DNA of 64,000 bases from contig OZ038320.1 in assembly GCA_964035795.1 (NCBI GenBank), forward strand, positions 1,167,553 to 1,231,552. The letters are read 5' to 3'. Numbering within the stretch: position 1 is the first letter of the stretch; every line of letters begins with the position of its first letter. The position numbers were made by a program, and so were the translations under genes. Positions 37,364-49,794 of the stretch are shown one piece after another. This DNA comes from Pterobdella sp. o SKG-2022. Lineage: Eukaryota; Annelida; Clitellata; Hirudinida; Piscicolidae. The notes beneath the pieces were generated by a model. That model did not search any database and was not told where the DNA came from. It saw only the letters and a program-made list of their open reading frames with translations.

Positions 37364-37477
37364 CTTTGGCCGATGCAGTTCTCTCGCAGTTGTACAGGAT
37401 GGCAATCTCCCCGAAGATTTTGCCTGATCCCAAAACTGCTAACGCTTTGTTGTCTTTCAAAATTTCCACTGACCCAT
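37364..37477 (-). CDS. PRKG1: cGMP-dependent protein kinase: CNB-A phosphate-binding cassette exon
   Basis: This exon spans the duplication edge at 37400/37401. It encodes DGSVEILKDNKALAVLG and then the intact cassette FGEIAILYNCERTASAK (216-232), with Glu218, Arg227 and the cGMP-selective Thr228. It enters in phase 1 from the exon at 42271 and leaves in phase 1. Copy 1 retains only the part encoded by 37364-37400. Confidence 0.93.
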
Positions 37478-40400
37478 CTGAATGCAACATCATTAATAAT
37501 CATGGTTAACTTTTGATGTAGATGGCAAGTTATTAGATTCAATATTATTGAAAATTAAACTCGTTTTGAGGTGGAGTTTTGTTTTATCGCATTAAAATAA
37601 TTGCATAACTCAACTTGACGTGTTTGTTGACAAATAATGCTTTCAAATTATCAAGATTTTTCACAATTATTAGAATTTGAACCTAATTCAAAATTACGAT
37701 GGAAATTTTTCAAAGTTTATTGTTTCACCGGAATTATTCTTATAGCTATCGTTCATGATTAATTAAAAATGCAATTCAAATGAACCAAAAATAATTCCAG
37801 ACATCAAATCCTACTTGTCATAAACTAGCACTTCTATAAAAATGAATGTTAAAAACAAACTCAATAGAAAGAAATAAATGCATAAGGAACTTCACTGCTA
37901 CTTGATCTCAAGTAGAAGTGACCACTGCCAACTTATCCGTCAAACTTATTTCAATTGCTTCACATTTTTCAAATAAAGCTTCTCCACTGAACTTTAATTT
38001 GTTGACTTTTCAAGATCGCTCAAGTTTTATGCGAAGATTATTTAAACTATTGAAAAGTCAACTATACAATGCTTGAATTAAACTTTTTAATTTCTTCGTT
38101 CCCAAACCTTCACTTTCCTATGCTGAGCTGCGAGAAAAATTTATTTCTGAGTATTTCATCTTACTTGCTAATTCAAAATCAAATCTAACTTTTTATTATT
38201 TTAAATTATTAATTTTCTCATTCCAACTTCTTTTTCCTTCATTCTACAAGCTAATTGAATGTTATTTTTCAGAACTGATTGAAGTACCAAGATGCTGATG
38301 AATACTTGTTTCGGAAACAAAACTTTCAAAAATAGAAAACGCATGTCAATAAAATGTCATTGTTGTCTTGAGTCATAGACAGTTGAAAAAAAAACCACGA
38401 TAAAATAGATTTACCACGTGCCTGCTTGGATTTGCACAAGAAGAAAAAATAAATTATTTTCGAATTTCAGTTTAATATATGAGTTATTGTTTTTGATTAA
38501 GTAGGAACCGAATAAACATTATTTCTTCTGAGGTTAATCTTTTGAGGGTCGAATGGATGTCTCCACAGTGGTTGTTGCTATGTGGCATACTTTATCAACA
38601 GCTGAATGCTTTTATTTTTTTTTGAGTTTTTCGTTTTTAAAATAGAAAATTAATTGAAAAAAGCTCTTTTTTTCTAAGAAAAAAATCTAAATTTTGGTTT
38701 AACTTAGCAAGATAGGTATGTTTTTGTTGTATTCAAAGCCATTTATTTTGTTTAATAACATCACTACACTGCAATGATAGCTATTTTGCATGCCTTAGTC
38801 AACAGAATTTGTTCTCTTTTGTTATTACTTGTATTCCTTTGAGTAATTAGGTGAGTGAAAACTTTTTACGGGCTTTACTTTTTTAATGACTTGAAGCGTC
38901 TGATCATTAAAAAGTTTACTTGGTTAGGTTCTCATAATTTCTCGATTTGAATTTTTGTTCAATTTTATTTGTTTGAAATATTATTTTTTAATTTATATTA
39001 AATGCAACTTTCAAAATTTGAATATTCTCCAAAATATTCTTGAAATTAATACTTTTTATAGAAGTTTCATATCAATTAGTTCCCCTAAACAAAAATAACT
39101 TGAGATATATTATGAGAACAGCTTGATGAAAAGTATAAATACATAAGTGTGAAGCTGAGAGATGGGAAGCTGAGGGATGGGAAGCTGAGGGATTTTTCCT
39201 AAAGTGGCATTTTAATCTGGAATGGGATTATTGCTTTATTGTCAGCCGTGAATTCGAGTTTCATACTCGTTTTATAATTTCAAATAAGCAGAGGAAGATT
39301 ATTTGGATAAACAAAAAAGCTAAATTTGAAAATTTTCATTTAAATATGAAAAAATTGAAGACGATTTTCATTTTCTAAAAATAATGTAACCGACTTTTCA
39401 GAATTTTCTTTTAATACTCATTTAAATCTTTTAAAATGTTGAAAATTCTTTGGTTAAAAACTGTTGAATACTCTTCAAGAAAAGTCTGAAAAAACTTGAA
39501 AAAATTTCCAGTCCTAATGATAAAATGTTGTATAAAATAATAATACTAATCTACTATAACAATTTAAAACCTTTGTACTTCTAATCTCGCAAGCACCCAG
39601 GTATGAATCGAGTACGCAAGCTTTATTGTAACACTCGCAACATGTGAATTCAATAATTATAGAATGTTCTCAAGTACAGTGCGTTCCAAAAATCCGGAAA
39701 GTTTAACTTCTGACTCTTCAATGATCCAAAATAATTTCCACCTCGAGATTAAATGAGTTTTTTGAGTGAGCTCTGATCGTTTGAGAAATCAAAAAGCTGG
39801 TCTTACATTTTAAATGAGTGCTCAATGTAAAAATAGGTTTGAACTTTTTGAAACAAGTTATTAGAAAGAGTTCAAAATTGATGTATTGATTTTGTATAGA
39901 CAAGCGATCACATATTATAAGAAAAGTGCTGTGTGGGTTTTGATGAAAAATTGTTTGTTGTTTTTCAAAATTGATTAAATGTTCTGATATGAGTTCAAAA
40001 ATATCTATTGTACTTTCTTTAAAATATTTTCAGAAATAAATCTTCAGATAAATCTTGTTTTGAGTACCAAGACTGAAATTAGTTATTAAGATAAAACACT
40101 CAAAAGAACTCATAGAAGTGAGATCATGTCGATATTTAAATGAATTGAACAAAAATGATTGTCTTCTTAATTATTTAACAAATACTGATCTGATTGTTCA
40201 AATCATCATTTGGGACATCAGAGAAGGGTGTAAGGAGAGGATGCTCAAGCCCTCCAAACAATATCATACAAGGATGCCTTTATGAAGGTGAAGTTTTTTT
40301 TATCTCTTATTCACTAAACTTGAAACTTTTGTGAAATTTCTTTTCTATAAAATTAAAAATTGGTTTATAGCCAAATTATGGATTCAGAAAAAAGTTTCCA

Positions 40401-42270
40401 AGTAGGAGGAATACATAATAACGAGAAAACTTAAATGCTTTTAACATAAAACACAAAAAACTACGAGAAGCAAGAAGACATACAGTCTGTAAAAAACGTT
40501 TCGAAGGGATTTTTGCGGAAAAAAACAAGCAACTCACAAGCACAGACAAGAAATAAATAACTTTTAAATAGATGAAAGTCTTATTTCTGAAACTGGTCAT
40601 TGTGGGACTTAAATATACTGCTTTATAAGAGGCGAAATAAGTACTGGTAATAATAGTCTGCCTTCTACATGTGTACGACGCAACGTTTAAAGTCTTTTTT
40701 AATACTTCTGAAATATGAGTCTGAAACTATCATAGAAAACATGTTAAAATTCTAATTTGTCTTTTATTAACACGGCTTTTCGATATCCCTGAGTGATCAT
40801 CGCCAGTTTCAGAGATAAAAATCCTCAAAACAAGACTGCCATTCTTCAATCCATGCTTTTATTCCATCCAATTAAGCATTTAATGATCTTCAATTTTTCA
40901 TAATTTGACGTCCATGCATGTATTTAATGATAAATCATTTTTAATAATTGCAACAAAAAATTCTTACTTATAAACCTTTTCAGAGTTTATAATCTGTTTA
41001 TACAAAAAAAATTCTCAGTGAAAGGTTTTATAAAGTTTAAGCCTCTTAACACGCAGTGATTTTTAGGCGGAGAAAAAATATTCAAAAATTTCAATTCTAA
41101 AAATAATTCAAAAATAGGACTTCGAATTGAAAGAGTTTTAGAATAACATTTAGAAACTGAATAACTGCAAAATAAATTTTAATATTTTTAGAAAAAAGTT
41201 TTGTCTTTTTTAAAGGTTTTGTTTGCTTTTAAACTTCAAGTAAGCAATTTATCAAAAAGGAAATATTCTCACTACGACTTCAACTTGAAGATGCATACAA
41301 TCCAAGTTGAAGAAATTGAGCATCTAATATTTTAATAAATGTGTTCTGAACCTCAAAAAAAATATTTAAAAAATTTTGACATGAATTTTTTTGAATTCTG
41401 AAAATATTTTATTCAACCAACCATCACACAAACACACAGAGCTGTCTGAAACATTTAAAGGCAATTCTACAAGACACGAGAAATAAATATATAAATATCT
41501 TCAAAAAGTATTTTCAAGATATATTCGCAAGACACCATAAACGATACATATCTCTGCGACTCAAGCGTTATTGAGGAGAAGAGGAAGTTTATCACCATTC
41601 ACACAGTAGCTCAAGTGAGTTTCAAAGTGGCTTTACCGCAGCCATGCTTTCTATTTTAAAGCCCTATCTAAGCGCCATATTTGTTTTAATTTTAATTTTA
41701 GTTTTTTTTATGTTTAAATTTGTTTTGTTAATATTGTTTTTTTATTATTTTTGTGATTTTTCTACGGCGCAGTTTTTGAGAATAATTGAGATATCGTGTT
41801 TCAAATTGTTTTCCAATTGATGCTTATGTTGAGGTTCTGAAACTTGAAAAAAATTATTTAATATTTTATGTTTTAGGTTTGAAAAACAAAATATGTGATT
41901 TCTGAAAGATTAAACACTATGTAAAAAAATTAAATTTAAAAGCAAAAATTTTTTAAAAACTAAAACCAAAAAGCCAAAATTCTATCTTGAGCCATTTTTA
42001 ATGTAATGTAATGTAATGCGGTATTTATAAAGTGTTTTTCCTCATAGATCAAAGCACTTGCTACAAATTTAATGTGGCGAAAACACACTGTGGAACAGTG
42101 TGCTAATTTTCGGCCCACGCGAGATCGAACCCGGTAACTTTACATAATTAGTCTAATGCTTAACCATAGAGCTAAAGGGGCCGACGGTTCAAATTATCAA
42201 CATTGAACAAATAGAACTAAAAAATCTGTTTCCACAGTTCAAGTTCAAAACAGAATACATCGACACAGAC
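37478..42270 (-). other. Large PKG intron (4.8 kb)
   Basis: Unique AT-rich sequence between the CNB-A exons. It contains a short 15-16-bp repeat (GATGGGAAGCTGAGG-like, about 39150-39193), a sequence near 39676 resembling a mariner-type end, and a tRNA-derived SINE at 42001-42186. No exon recognised. Confidence 0.7.
42001..42186 (-). mobile_element. tRNA-derived SINE
   Basis: Read on the minus strand it starts GGCCCCTTTAGCTCTATGG (A-box-like TAGCTCTATGG) and has a B box in CCGGGTTCGATCTCG. It continues through a tRNA-unrelated body and ends CACTTTATAAATACCGC followed by ATTAC/ATGTA pentamer repeats. A tRNA-like head with RNA polymerase III boxes, a body and a short-repeat tail is the SINE layout. 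It lies in the PKG intron, inserted in the same orientation as the gene. Confidence 0.8.
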
Positions 42271-43801
42271 CTTCAATGGCGAAAAGCAGAGATCCCTGGC
42301 TTCCTTCTTTGATAATCAGGGAGTCCTTCGTGAACTCTATCGGGTGCATGCAGTCTACCACCTTATCAGGGATTAGCATTAGTAATAGTAATGAAGGTGG
42401 TAGTAGTACTAGTAGTATTAGTAGTAGTAATAGTAGTGTTAGTAATAGATAAACCATAAATAGCACTGATGGTAAACTCTAGCAACTATTGTTCCCACAC
42501 ACAACAACACTACACATAGAAACACAACATTTTGAGCCTAGAAACCTCACCTCTTTGATTTGAGACGTGTCCAGCATTTGGAGCAGCTCGTTGTCTTGGA
42601 GGGCTCTGCTCAGAACTTCTTTAGTGCTATGCAAATTTTTAAAACCCATCAGGGTTCAAGAATTTTTGAAATTAGTTTTTTGGAGTTTCAATTACAAAGT
42701 GGTTTTAATTATGAGAGGGAACAGTGCGTTGTAGAAGCACTAATTGCAAATGAGATGATGAAGTTTATGAGCATGTTATATAGTTGTGCCTATTCTATCT
42801 TATAAATTTCCATTTTATTTATTAAAAGCATCCTTTCAATAAATTTAGAGACAAAATATAGTTGATTTTTTTTCGGCAAATATTCCAAATTATTTTTTTG
42901 AAAGCAATAGCAACGGAGAAATGTATTAGAATTTATGGAAGAACAATTTTTGAAGAAAAAGCAAAAAATATCCAAAAAACACTGTTTTTGGCTGTTTGTG
43001 GTACAACCTCTGAGGGCACAACTCTTGGTGGCAGTTCAATAAAAGATGCTTCCAGGTTGATTATCAGACATGAGAAATAATGATGAATTTATATAACGAT
43101 TACATTATTTTTTGAAACCCAGCAATTCCTCATCAAAAAAACACAGCTCAAAAATAACAAAATATTACGTTCTGAATTAGAAGATGAATATTTACAAAAC
43201 ACTAAACACTTGAAACCATAGAATATAGGCTCTCAAATTTCATAACAGAACCCACTAACGCTGTAGTCTTTCCAATCCTCATCATGATCTTCCTTCTCTC
43301 AGCGGTACTTGTGGGCTGGAACTCTGCCGACTCTGCAGAAACAGCCAATCTCTTTGTTTTTTTCAAGGGTACTTTCGGGTTGACAAATTTCTGTTTGTTT
43401 AAAAAAAACTTCGCACAAAAGCTTTTTACATTTTTTCTACATTGAAGTTACTTTAGTATAATAGATGCAATAAAATAAATGTAAAAAATCGTTACTTTCA
43501 TTTTCGCCTCGTTTTCTATGTCTTTCAGCCACTCAGCTTGTGAATCGAGGTAGGTCGGAGCGGATAACTGGCTTTTTGCCTCATTTCGGGAACAAGCGTC
43601 GATGTCAGATGTGCTTTTTTTGGAAAAACTTGGCATTTTTTGAGCCGATTTTTTTAAGGCTTCTACTTCAAGGGCCAGTTTTTTAATTTGACTTTCTTTT
43701 TGTGTGATTTCGTTTGTCAACTTGAAGATGATTGTCTCAAGCTTCATCACTTCTTCCGCTTTTTTTTGTAGTTGCAGTTGCAGTTCTTTGAGCGGGTCCA
43801 T
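42271..43801 (-). CDS. PRKG1: cGMP-dependent protein kinase: N-terminal exons (leucine zipper, autoinhibitory segment, CNB-A start)
   Basis: Exon 43496-43801 starts with ATG (MDPLKELQLQLQKKAEEV) and encodes a heptad-repeat coiled coil (about residues 3-55), the PKG dimerisation zipper. Exon 43260-43390 contains KKTKRLAVSAESAE; KRLAVSAE (115-122) matches the pseudosubstrate/autoinhibitory motif of type-I PKG. Exon 42551-42605 gives ALQDNELLQMLDTSQIKE and exon 42271-42361 gives VVDCMHPIEFTKDSLIIKEG, entering CNB-A. With copy-2 exons the 18-exon model totals 2,268 nt (755 residues plus stop) with all phases consistent. Zipper plus pseudosubstrate favours the PRKG1/foraging class over PRKG2. The exact acceptor of 42551-42605 was chosen by phase. 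Confidence 0.9.
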
Positions 43802-46500
43802 CTTTTTTTGTTTTTACTGTGAAATTCTGAATCAAAACTTTCAAATGATTAATGTCAAGGTAATTACGATCAGTTTCTTCCGACAAAGTCGCTAACCAAA
43901 AACCCAATAAACTTGCCAATTGAACGTTTATTTTCGAAATCTAACTTGCTTTTAAAAAATTGAAACTTGAATTTTTTTTCACTCAAACCGCCTCGAGCTA
44001 GATGGAAGCGCGTTAAAAGCATTTTATACATATGAACACGCCTGCCTGTATAACTTGCGAAAGACTGCCATGCAGTTTATATTGGCAACTCGTGGACAAT
44101 TGCGTGAGATGAATATAAAGTTTGAGAAGTTGAAGGTTCAAGTTATAAATGAATCTGGGTTGATGGACTCACAAGTGTTGACACCTAGAAATGAGATGCT
44201 GAAAACATTGAAATATTTCTCTGAAAAACGCATTTAAGAATTAGCTTTGCCTCAAAGCGATGTTTGAACTTGTGCGAGGAGTCATTGCTAGCATATTTCC
44301 ATGAAAAAATGTTCTAAACTACCAATTTGAAGTACATTATACATTCATCCATGGTATAAAGCAGTTTTATTTTTCTTGAAGTTAAGCTGGTTATTAAAAT
44401 TGATAAAAATAATTTCAACATTACTGTAAATTTGTGGCCAACGGTTATATAAGATCAAAAAGTTTACTGAGATTTATAACTAAAATCACACTTGTGGAAA
44501 AAAATTAGTTCATGACTTTTAAAATCTTAAATTCTCAAAAAGCGGTCAATAAAAAATAAGCTTTTTGGAACTCCTCACCGTACAAAGACACTACAGGAAA
44601 ACACTGCATGCAATGAAGATCAAACATTGTCAAAATTTATTTTTTTAAAATTCTATTTTCAATTTTATGACTTCATGATAAAAATTGGAAAACTCATGAA
44701 TGAACTTTTAGAGATAACTTCAAGTTAGACTCATTTTTATGTGCCAAGTGAATATTTCATAAGCATTTCGATATAAATTAACTCAATTCAATGAGAAAAA
44801 ATAGAACTGACCCTGAGGTTGAGATATAAAAATCTTCAAAATCTTCATTTAAACAATGCTTCAAAGTTAAAAAAAAATTTTTAATTAAAAAAAATAGCAG
44901 TCAATTTTGCACTCAAACCATCGTTATTGCATTCTATCATTCTAGGTTACATCATTTAAAAGCAGAATTCAATTCAATGAATTATGAAAACGCTTATAAG
45001 TTTAAAGAGATATTCATTAGAAAAATTATTAGAATTCATTCGTTTGCTTCAAATTATCGAACTTTGTTGAGAAAATAAGCACTTGAAACTCTTTTGAATT
45101 TTGAGAACAAAGCTTTAATCTATTGAAACTCTATTCCAAAGCAAACCACAAAAAAATCAATTCAAATTTTCAAAACTTTTGTATGTTGTATTGGACCAAA
45201 ATATTTAGAGTTTTGAAAATTTCCAACTCTACAAATGACTTCAATTATAATGAGGGTCACTTGAAATTGCTTTTCAGTCCAAAAGTTCGAACGCATCACG
45301 TTTTTTGGAAGTTTTCAAAGCATTTATGACTAAGGATAAAAAAATCAACACTGAATAATTAATTATGAAATGGTTTTGAAATGAAAAAGTTATTATCAGT
45401 TTTTAATGACCGCAGTTATATCAAATGGCTGTTCTTTCATAAAAATAACTAGTTTATTAGTGGATATTATTTGGTAAAAGCTTTTAGCAATAAAAGGCAT
45501 TTTTAATGCGTCGGGGGATGCACTGAGTAAATTGATTGTATTCAATTTATCCATTTCACGTCCTCACCAGCCCACTATTACAACACCCCTAGTCGTTTAA
45601 GCTATTGAAATATATTTGAATTTTTCGGAGATTTTCTTTCTGTTTTGGTGATGAATGAGACGCTTCAAGTTAGTTTATTAAGTTGCAGTCAGCCATCAGT
45701 CTTTGAACTACAAGTCGACGATATTATTAAGAATTGAACGTTGTTAAGAGCCAAAAATGAGAATTTTGAAAAATTCTTTTAAATGATGGGAATAAACTTT
45801 CGTTAATTTTACATCTGGAATGACAGATCATTTCAAAAAGATGCACAGCAATAATATTGTAGTCAGAATTTCAAATTTCTATAATGAACAGAAAATAGCG
45901 AAGTAAAATAATTTCAATTTTGATGCTTTATAAAAAATATATTATATTTACATATAAAGCAAATGCCACAAGCATACTTTGATTGTTAAGTTCAGTTTAC
46001 ATGACACGAAATGCCTTTTGTTCAAGCTGATAAAGTTATAGTGTAGACTGTAAGAAATTATTCATTCTGTGCCACCATATTTTAAACTTCTTCAATCAAA
46101 TCACTTAATGAGAATCGTTCAAAAGTCATAGAGGCAGGTAAACACAATGCGATTCTTAAATAGTTAATTGTTTCAATTAACAGCCATAAATTAGCATTCA
46201 AGTCACAAACTAAAAAATTATAGTTTACAAAGTTTGAAAGTCTTTCTTTAAATATAAATAACTGGGGCTAAGCTTAATGATCTTAATGATGTTGCTCTTG
46301 ACAGTAAGTCAGACCACGATGAAGTATATGACAATGATTTCAAATGCTCCTTAGAGTCATGAAGAGCCTCAAGTTATAAGGAAGGAACCATTTAAGTCAT
46401 GCTTTCAAAACTTAGCAAATCGGTAAAAGGTAACAAATTTACAGCATTTGTTGATAATACTGACAACTAGAGACAAAACACAGAGCATTTTACGTGTTAA
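43802..46500. other. PKG 5' flank / intergenic
   Basis: AT-rich unique sequence between the PKG start codon and the end of the furin-like gene. It should include the PKG 5' UTR and promoter, but no motif was firm enough to annotate. Open frames here (for example 44055-44237 on the plus strand) show no domain. Confidence 0.5.
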
Positions 46501-46516
46501 AGTCATTTAATAGAAT

Positions 46517-46522
46517 TTTATT
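46517..46522 (-). terminator. Putative polyadenylation signal AATAAA (minus strand)
   Basis: AATAAA on the minus strand lies about 230 bp beyond a consensus acceptor (ACTTACAG/ATCAG at about 46752). This suggests a minus-strand terminal exon at about 46520-46752, possibly an alternative 3' end of the furin-like gene. Confidence 0.35.
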
Positions 46523-47247
46523 TTAACAATAAATAAAACAAATTTGACATGATAATACGGACGATGGCATAAGGCAAGGTTGAAGATGTAGACGAGAAGG
46601 ACCAGAATGAGTTTGAAGAGGAGCTGGCAGAGAAGTGGTAGGGATGTGATTTGAGGTAGTTGTAACTCTTATAGGAGTTCTGGGGTTGCTGATAGACATG
46701 TGATTTTAGAAATTGGTGACTTCGTAGTGGCTTATTGTTGTTCTGTTTTCTGATCTGTAAGTCTGTGGGGAGTCAATATTTTATTGAAGATTCAAAAAAA
46801 TTTTATTTTATTTTTTGAATTTGAATATACGACATGTGAAAATATAATTTTTATCACGTTCAGACATTATTTATTGGAAATGTTTTTGAAGTGTTCATGT
46901 GGCAGTCGCGTTGGTTTTCATATCATTAATTTAAGAGAAAACTGCTTAAAAATGCCAAAAAAAACAACATGAATTTTTTCTTCTTCGACCAGTCTCTGTC
47001 ACCTAATGCAACTATGGCAGACTAAAAAGCCGCATTAAGCTCCACAGCACAATATGAGTTGCAACAGAGGATATCAAGAGCCTGCTGTGGTCAAATGTAA
47101 CTGATGCTGGTGTCATTCAAACATGGGAATGTCTCGCCATGTTTGATCTTTATCCAACTTTTAACGTTCATAAAGAAACATGACTTAAAATAAAAAATAA
47201 GCTTTGAAAACTTCCTTGTTTAGTTCAATCGAACTCCCAAAATGATA

Positions 47248-49358
47248 TCAAATAGAAAAATTACTGGGAAAGGGGCTCTCCGGGTAGGTCATCGGGTACT
47301 TGTGTCCGTTGATGTACCTGGGATGGTGTGGGTGGCTGTACTTGTGGGAGAAGAGAGAGGTGCTTGGAGGCTGGGGGTTCCACTGGTGATAGGGGTATGG
47401 CTTGGTGGATGTCCCATGAAGCACCAGGGTCCAGCGATGAAGCCTGGCATGTGAGTCTGTGAAGGAGAGGAGTGGGTTAAGATGTGAATTGGTTCTATGG
47501 GGATGGGATGGTTATATGAAATTGAAGTCAAGGGTTTAGAACAAGAAAGTTTTAAATTAAACAAAAGAGCGAGTAAGTTTTAAATCAAACAAAAGTATAC
47601 ATACGAGGTCTCTGATAATGCGTAATTTATATTTGAAATTTTGAATTTCAGTCGTCAACTATCCCGTCTTTGAGATTTCGAATATTTATGAAATTTATAG
47701 TTAAACACGTTCAGAAAATTTCAGCCCATTTCCAAACTCAATATTTATAATTAAAGATTCTTTTTCAATTGAATTACTATACTTAAGCTTCGATTGATCA
47801 AATTATTTTCAACCTGAACCAGCAAAATAAATTTCCAATTTTAAATGGTTGTTTCATTAGTAGCTTGTAAAACTGTCGCAGTAATTATTAGATGATATCG
47901 GCCAAACATAATTGGAAACCGATAAGAAATAAATCAAAGGACCACCGATCAAGTGGCTTCAACGCCGCATGATTTATGCTTTCATCACATATTTCATCTG
48001 ATTGTTCGGAGAAAAACTTGAATATTTGAAATAGAAGTTGCTCTGACATTTAGATCTCTTATCATCGATAATAACGAGAAGAAATGATGATGATTTTAAT
48101 GAAAAGAATGAAGATGAGTGATATAACAATAATGAAAAAATAAGAATGAGTAAGAAATAGTGACGTTGATGATGATGATGATTACGACGATTAAAAAACT
48201 CAACCCACATGAACTGGCATAGTTCTTGACCTCGAGTTCCCACTTGCCAGCGGGATCTTCTCCCCAACAATGAGTGGTCATGAAGGTCCAGTTGTTAAAA
48301 CCCTCACTTGACATGTCTCTTGACCTTCGGGTCAGCATGTTGGATCTTGTGCCTGGAAAGAGAAGGTGGGACAAGATTTGATGTTATTGATTTTGAAGAA
48401 CTATTGGAGTTTGCTGGTTTAATAGAATAAATTGTTATGGAATATTTTAAAATAATTGTTTTTTTTTCAATTATTTTATAGCTATGTTCTAATATTAGAA
48501 TACTCATTTAACGGTAATATTTCTTTTTGAATAGCTATTAAAATGATGTGTGATTTTAGGTCCAAAAGCAAACACAGTTTAAAATGTAATAGCTTTTGAC
48601 GTGATATTCCTTGCCTTTGCCACTCTTGTGTGATTAATAAATTGGTTAAACTACTGCCACATCAAGCAATAGATTTGTGGAATATTTATGGAAATTTTCG
48701 CAAAAAACTGCCGATATTATTTTGCATAGTAAAACTGAAAAAACCAATAAAAATCTCATAGAGAACTATCAGCTTCTTTTTACTAATATCAAAGTATGTA
48801 TGAAGGACAAACACAACGTATTTATCAAAAATACTTGAGCTGCTTGAAGTTACATATCTTGCCATTGTAGCTCTAGTTCACCAACCTTTGGGGGATATAA
48901 GGTTCACCTCCAACTCCCCTCTGCGAGAAGTGGCAATGGTGACCACTATCTGAACGTGTTCCAGGTACCTGATTTCATCCTGGGTGTCTGAGCAGCCATC
49001 ACTGTTCAGGTGGGTGACGAAGCGGCTGTTAACTGAGAGGCCCCTGGATGGTGGATGATGGATTTTTGGATTAGTTGTAGGATCAACTAATGCATCGATG
49101 AACACTGAGAGGCTGAGTGAGAAATAATATGAAGATGAATGGAAAATTACACATTAAGATTGATGAAAAGAAAGATTGAAATTTTTTGTATAAAGTTCAA
49201 AACAAAAATGATGCACAAAACTCGACAAAAGAACACAGACTTGTTGGGGATGAAGCTGCTCTGAGTGCACTTGCTTTGCGGAGGAACCATGGTCCAGTTT
49301 TCAGCCAGATCCACCATTTTGTTCACGTCCATAATACCGAAGCCGAAGCTGTGACTCA
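47248..49358 (-). CDS. Furin: Furin-like convertase: end of catalytic domain, P domain and C-terminal tail
   Basis: Exons 49241-49358, 48886-49043, 48209-48352 and 47248-47456 (TGA at 47248-47250). They encode [21 protein letters not shown], which closes the catalytic domain; [20 protein letters not shown]; then [20 protein letters not shown] and WELEVKNY; and [10 protein letters not shown]. This is the beta-barrel P domain that stabilises subtilisin-like convertases. Vertebrate furin has an RGD at the RRGELE position; here it is RGE. After the P domain only about 50 residues follow, rich in His, Pro, Tyr and Ser ([20 protein letters not shown]), then a stop. No Cys-rich domain or transmembrane anchor is seen in this model. 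The donor after NYASS was chosen as GTGGGT; an alternative GTTCAT in the same phase is possible. Confidence 0.87.
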
Positions 49359-49794
49359 CTGTGGTTTCAAACAAAAGTTTATTTAAGTTATTAGGATTTA
49401 ATTTAGATTTAATTTAAGCTTCTGAATTTTATTCTCTGTTGATGGAAGTTTGTAAAAAAGCTTTGTTAGATTTCGAAGCTCAAAAATTATTTTGAAAACC
49501 AAAGTTTTTTTTACAAATCATTCAACATCAAAGCCATTTTGAAATTCTAAACATTAAGTAACAATGATTCAGCCACAAAACCCTCTTATAACACAAAATA
49601 AAAGTAATATTTCGCTCATAACTCTCGCGGCCATTAAATCCTCATGCAGCTCAAATTCACATCAAAAAAATGTTCTCGAAACAATAAAAACCAAAATTTC
49701 AATATCTTTCTCAACCCTTCCAACATTTAAAAAATTAATTTTTGAAATACATTATCGCTCATCATTTTTATTCACAACAAAAACCCACCATTAC

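Larger units (their letters stand above)
29131..37400. repeat. Tandem duplication, copy 2 (8,270 bp)
   Basis: Second, upstream (in PKG orientation) copy. Its right edge TGTACAGGAT/GGCAATCTCC at 37400/37401 lies inside a coding exon, which continues intact into unique sequence. This copy therefore represents the original arrangement at its 5' side. Confidence 0.95.

Noticed and set aside
42115..42186. Functional tRNA gene
   Set aside because: A and B boxes are present but the cloverleaf arms do not pair well, and the sequence continues into a SINE body and repeat tail.
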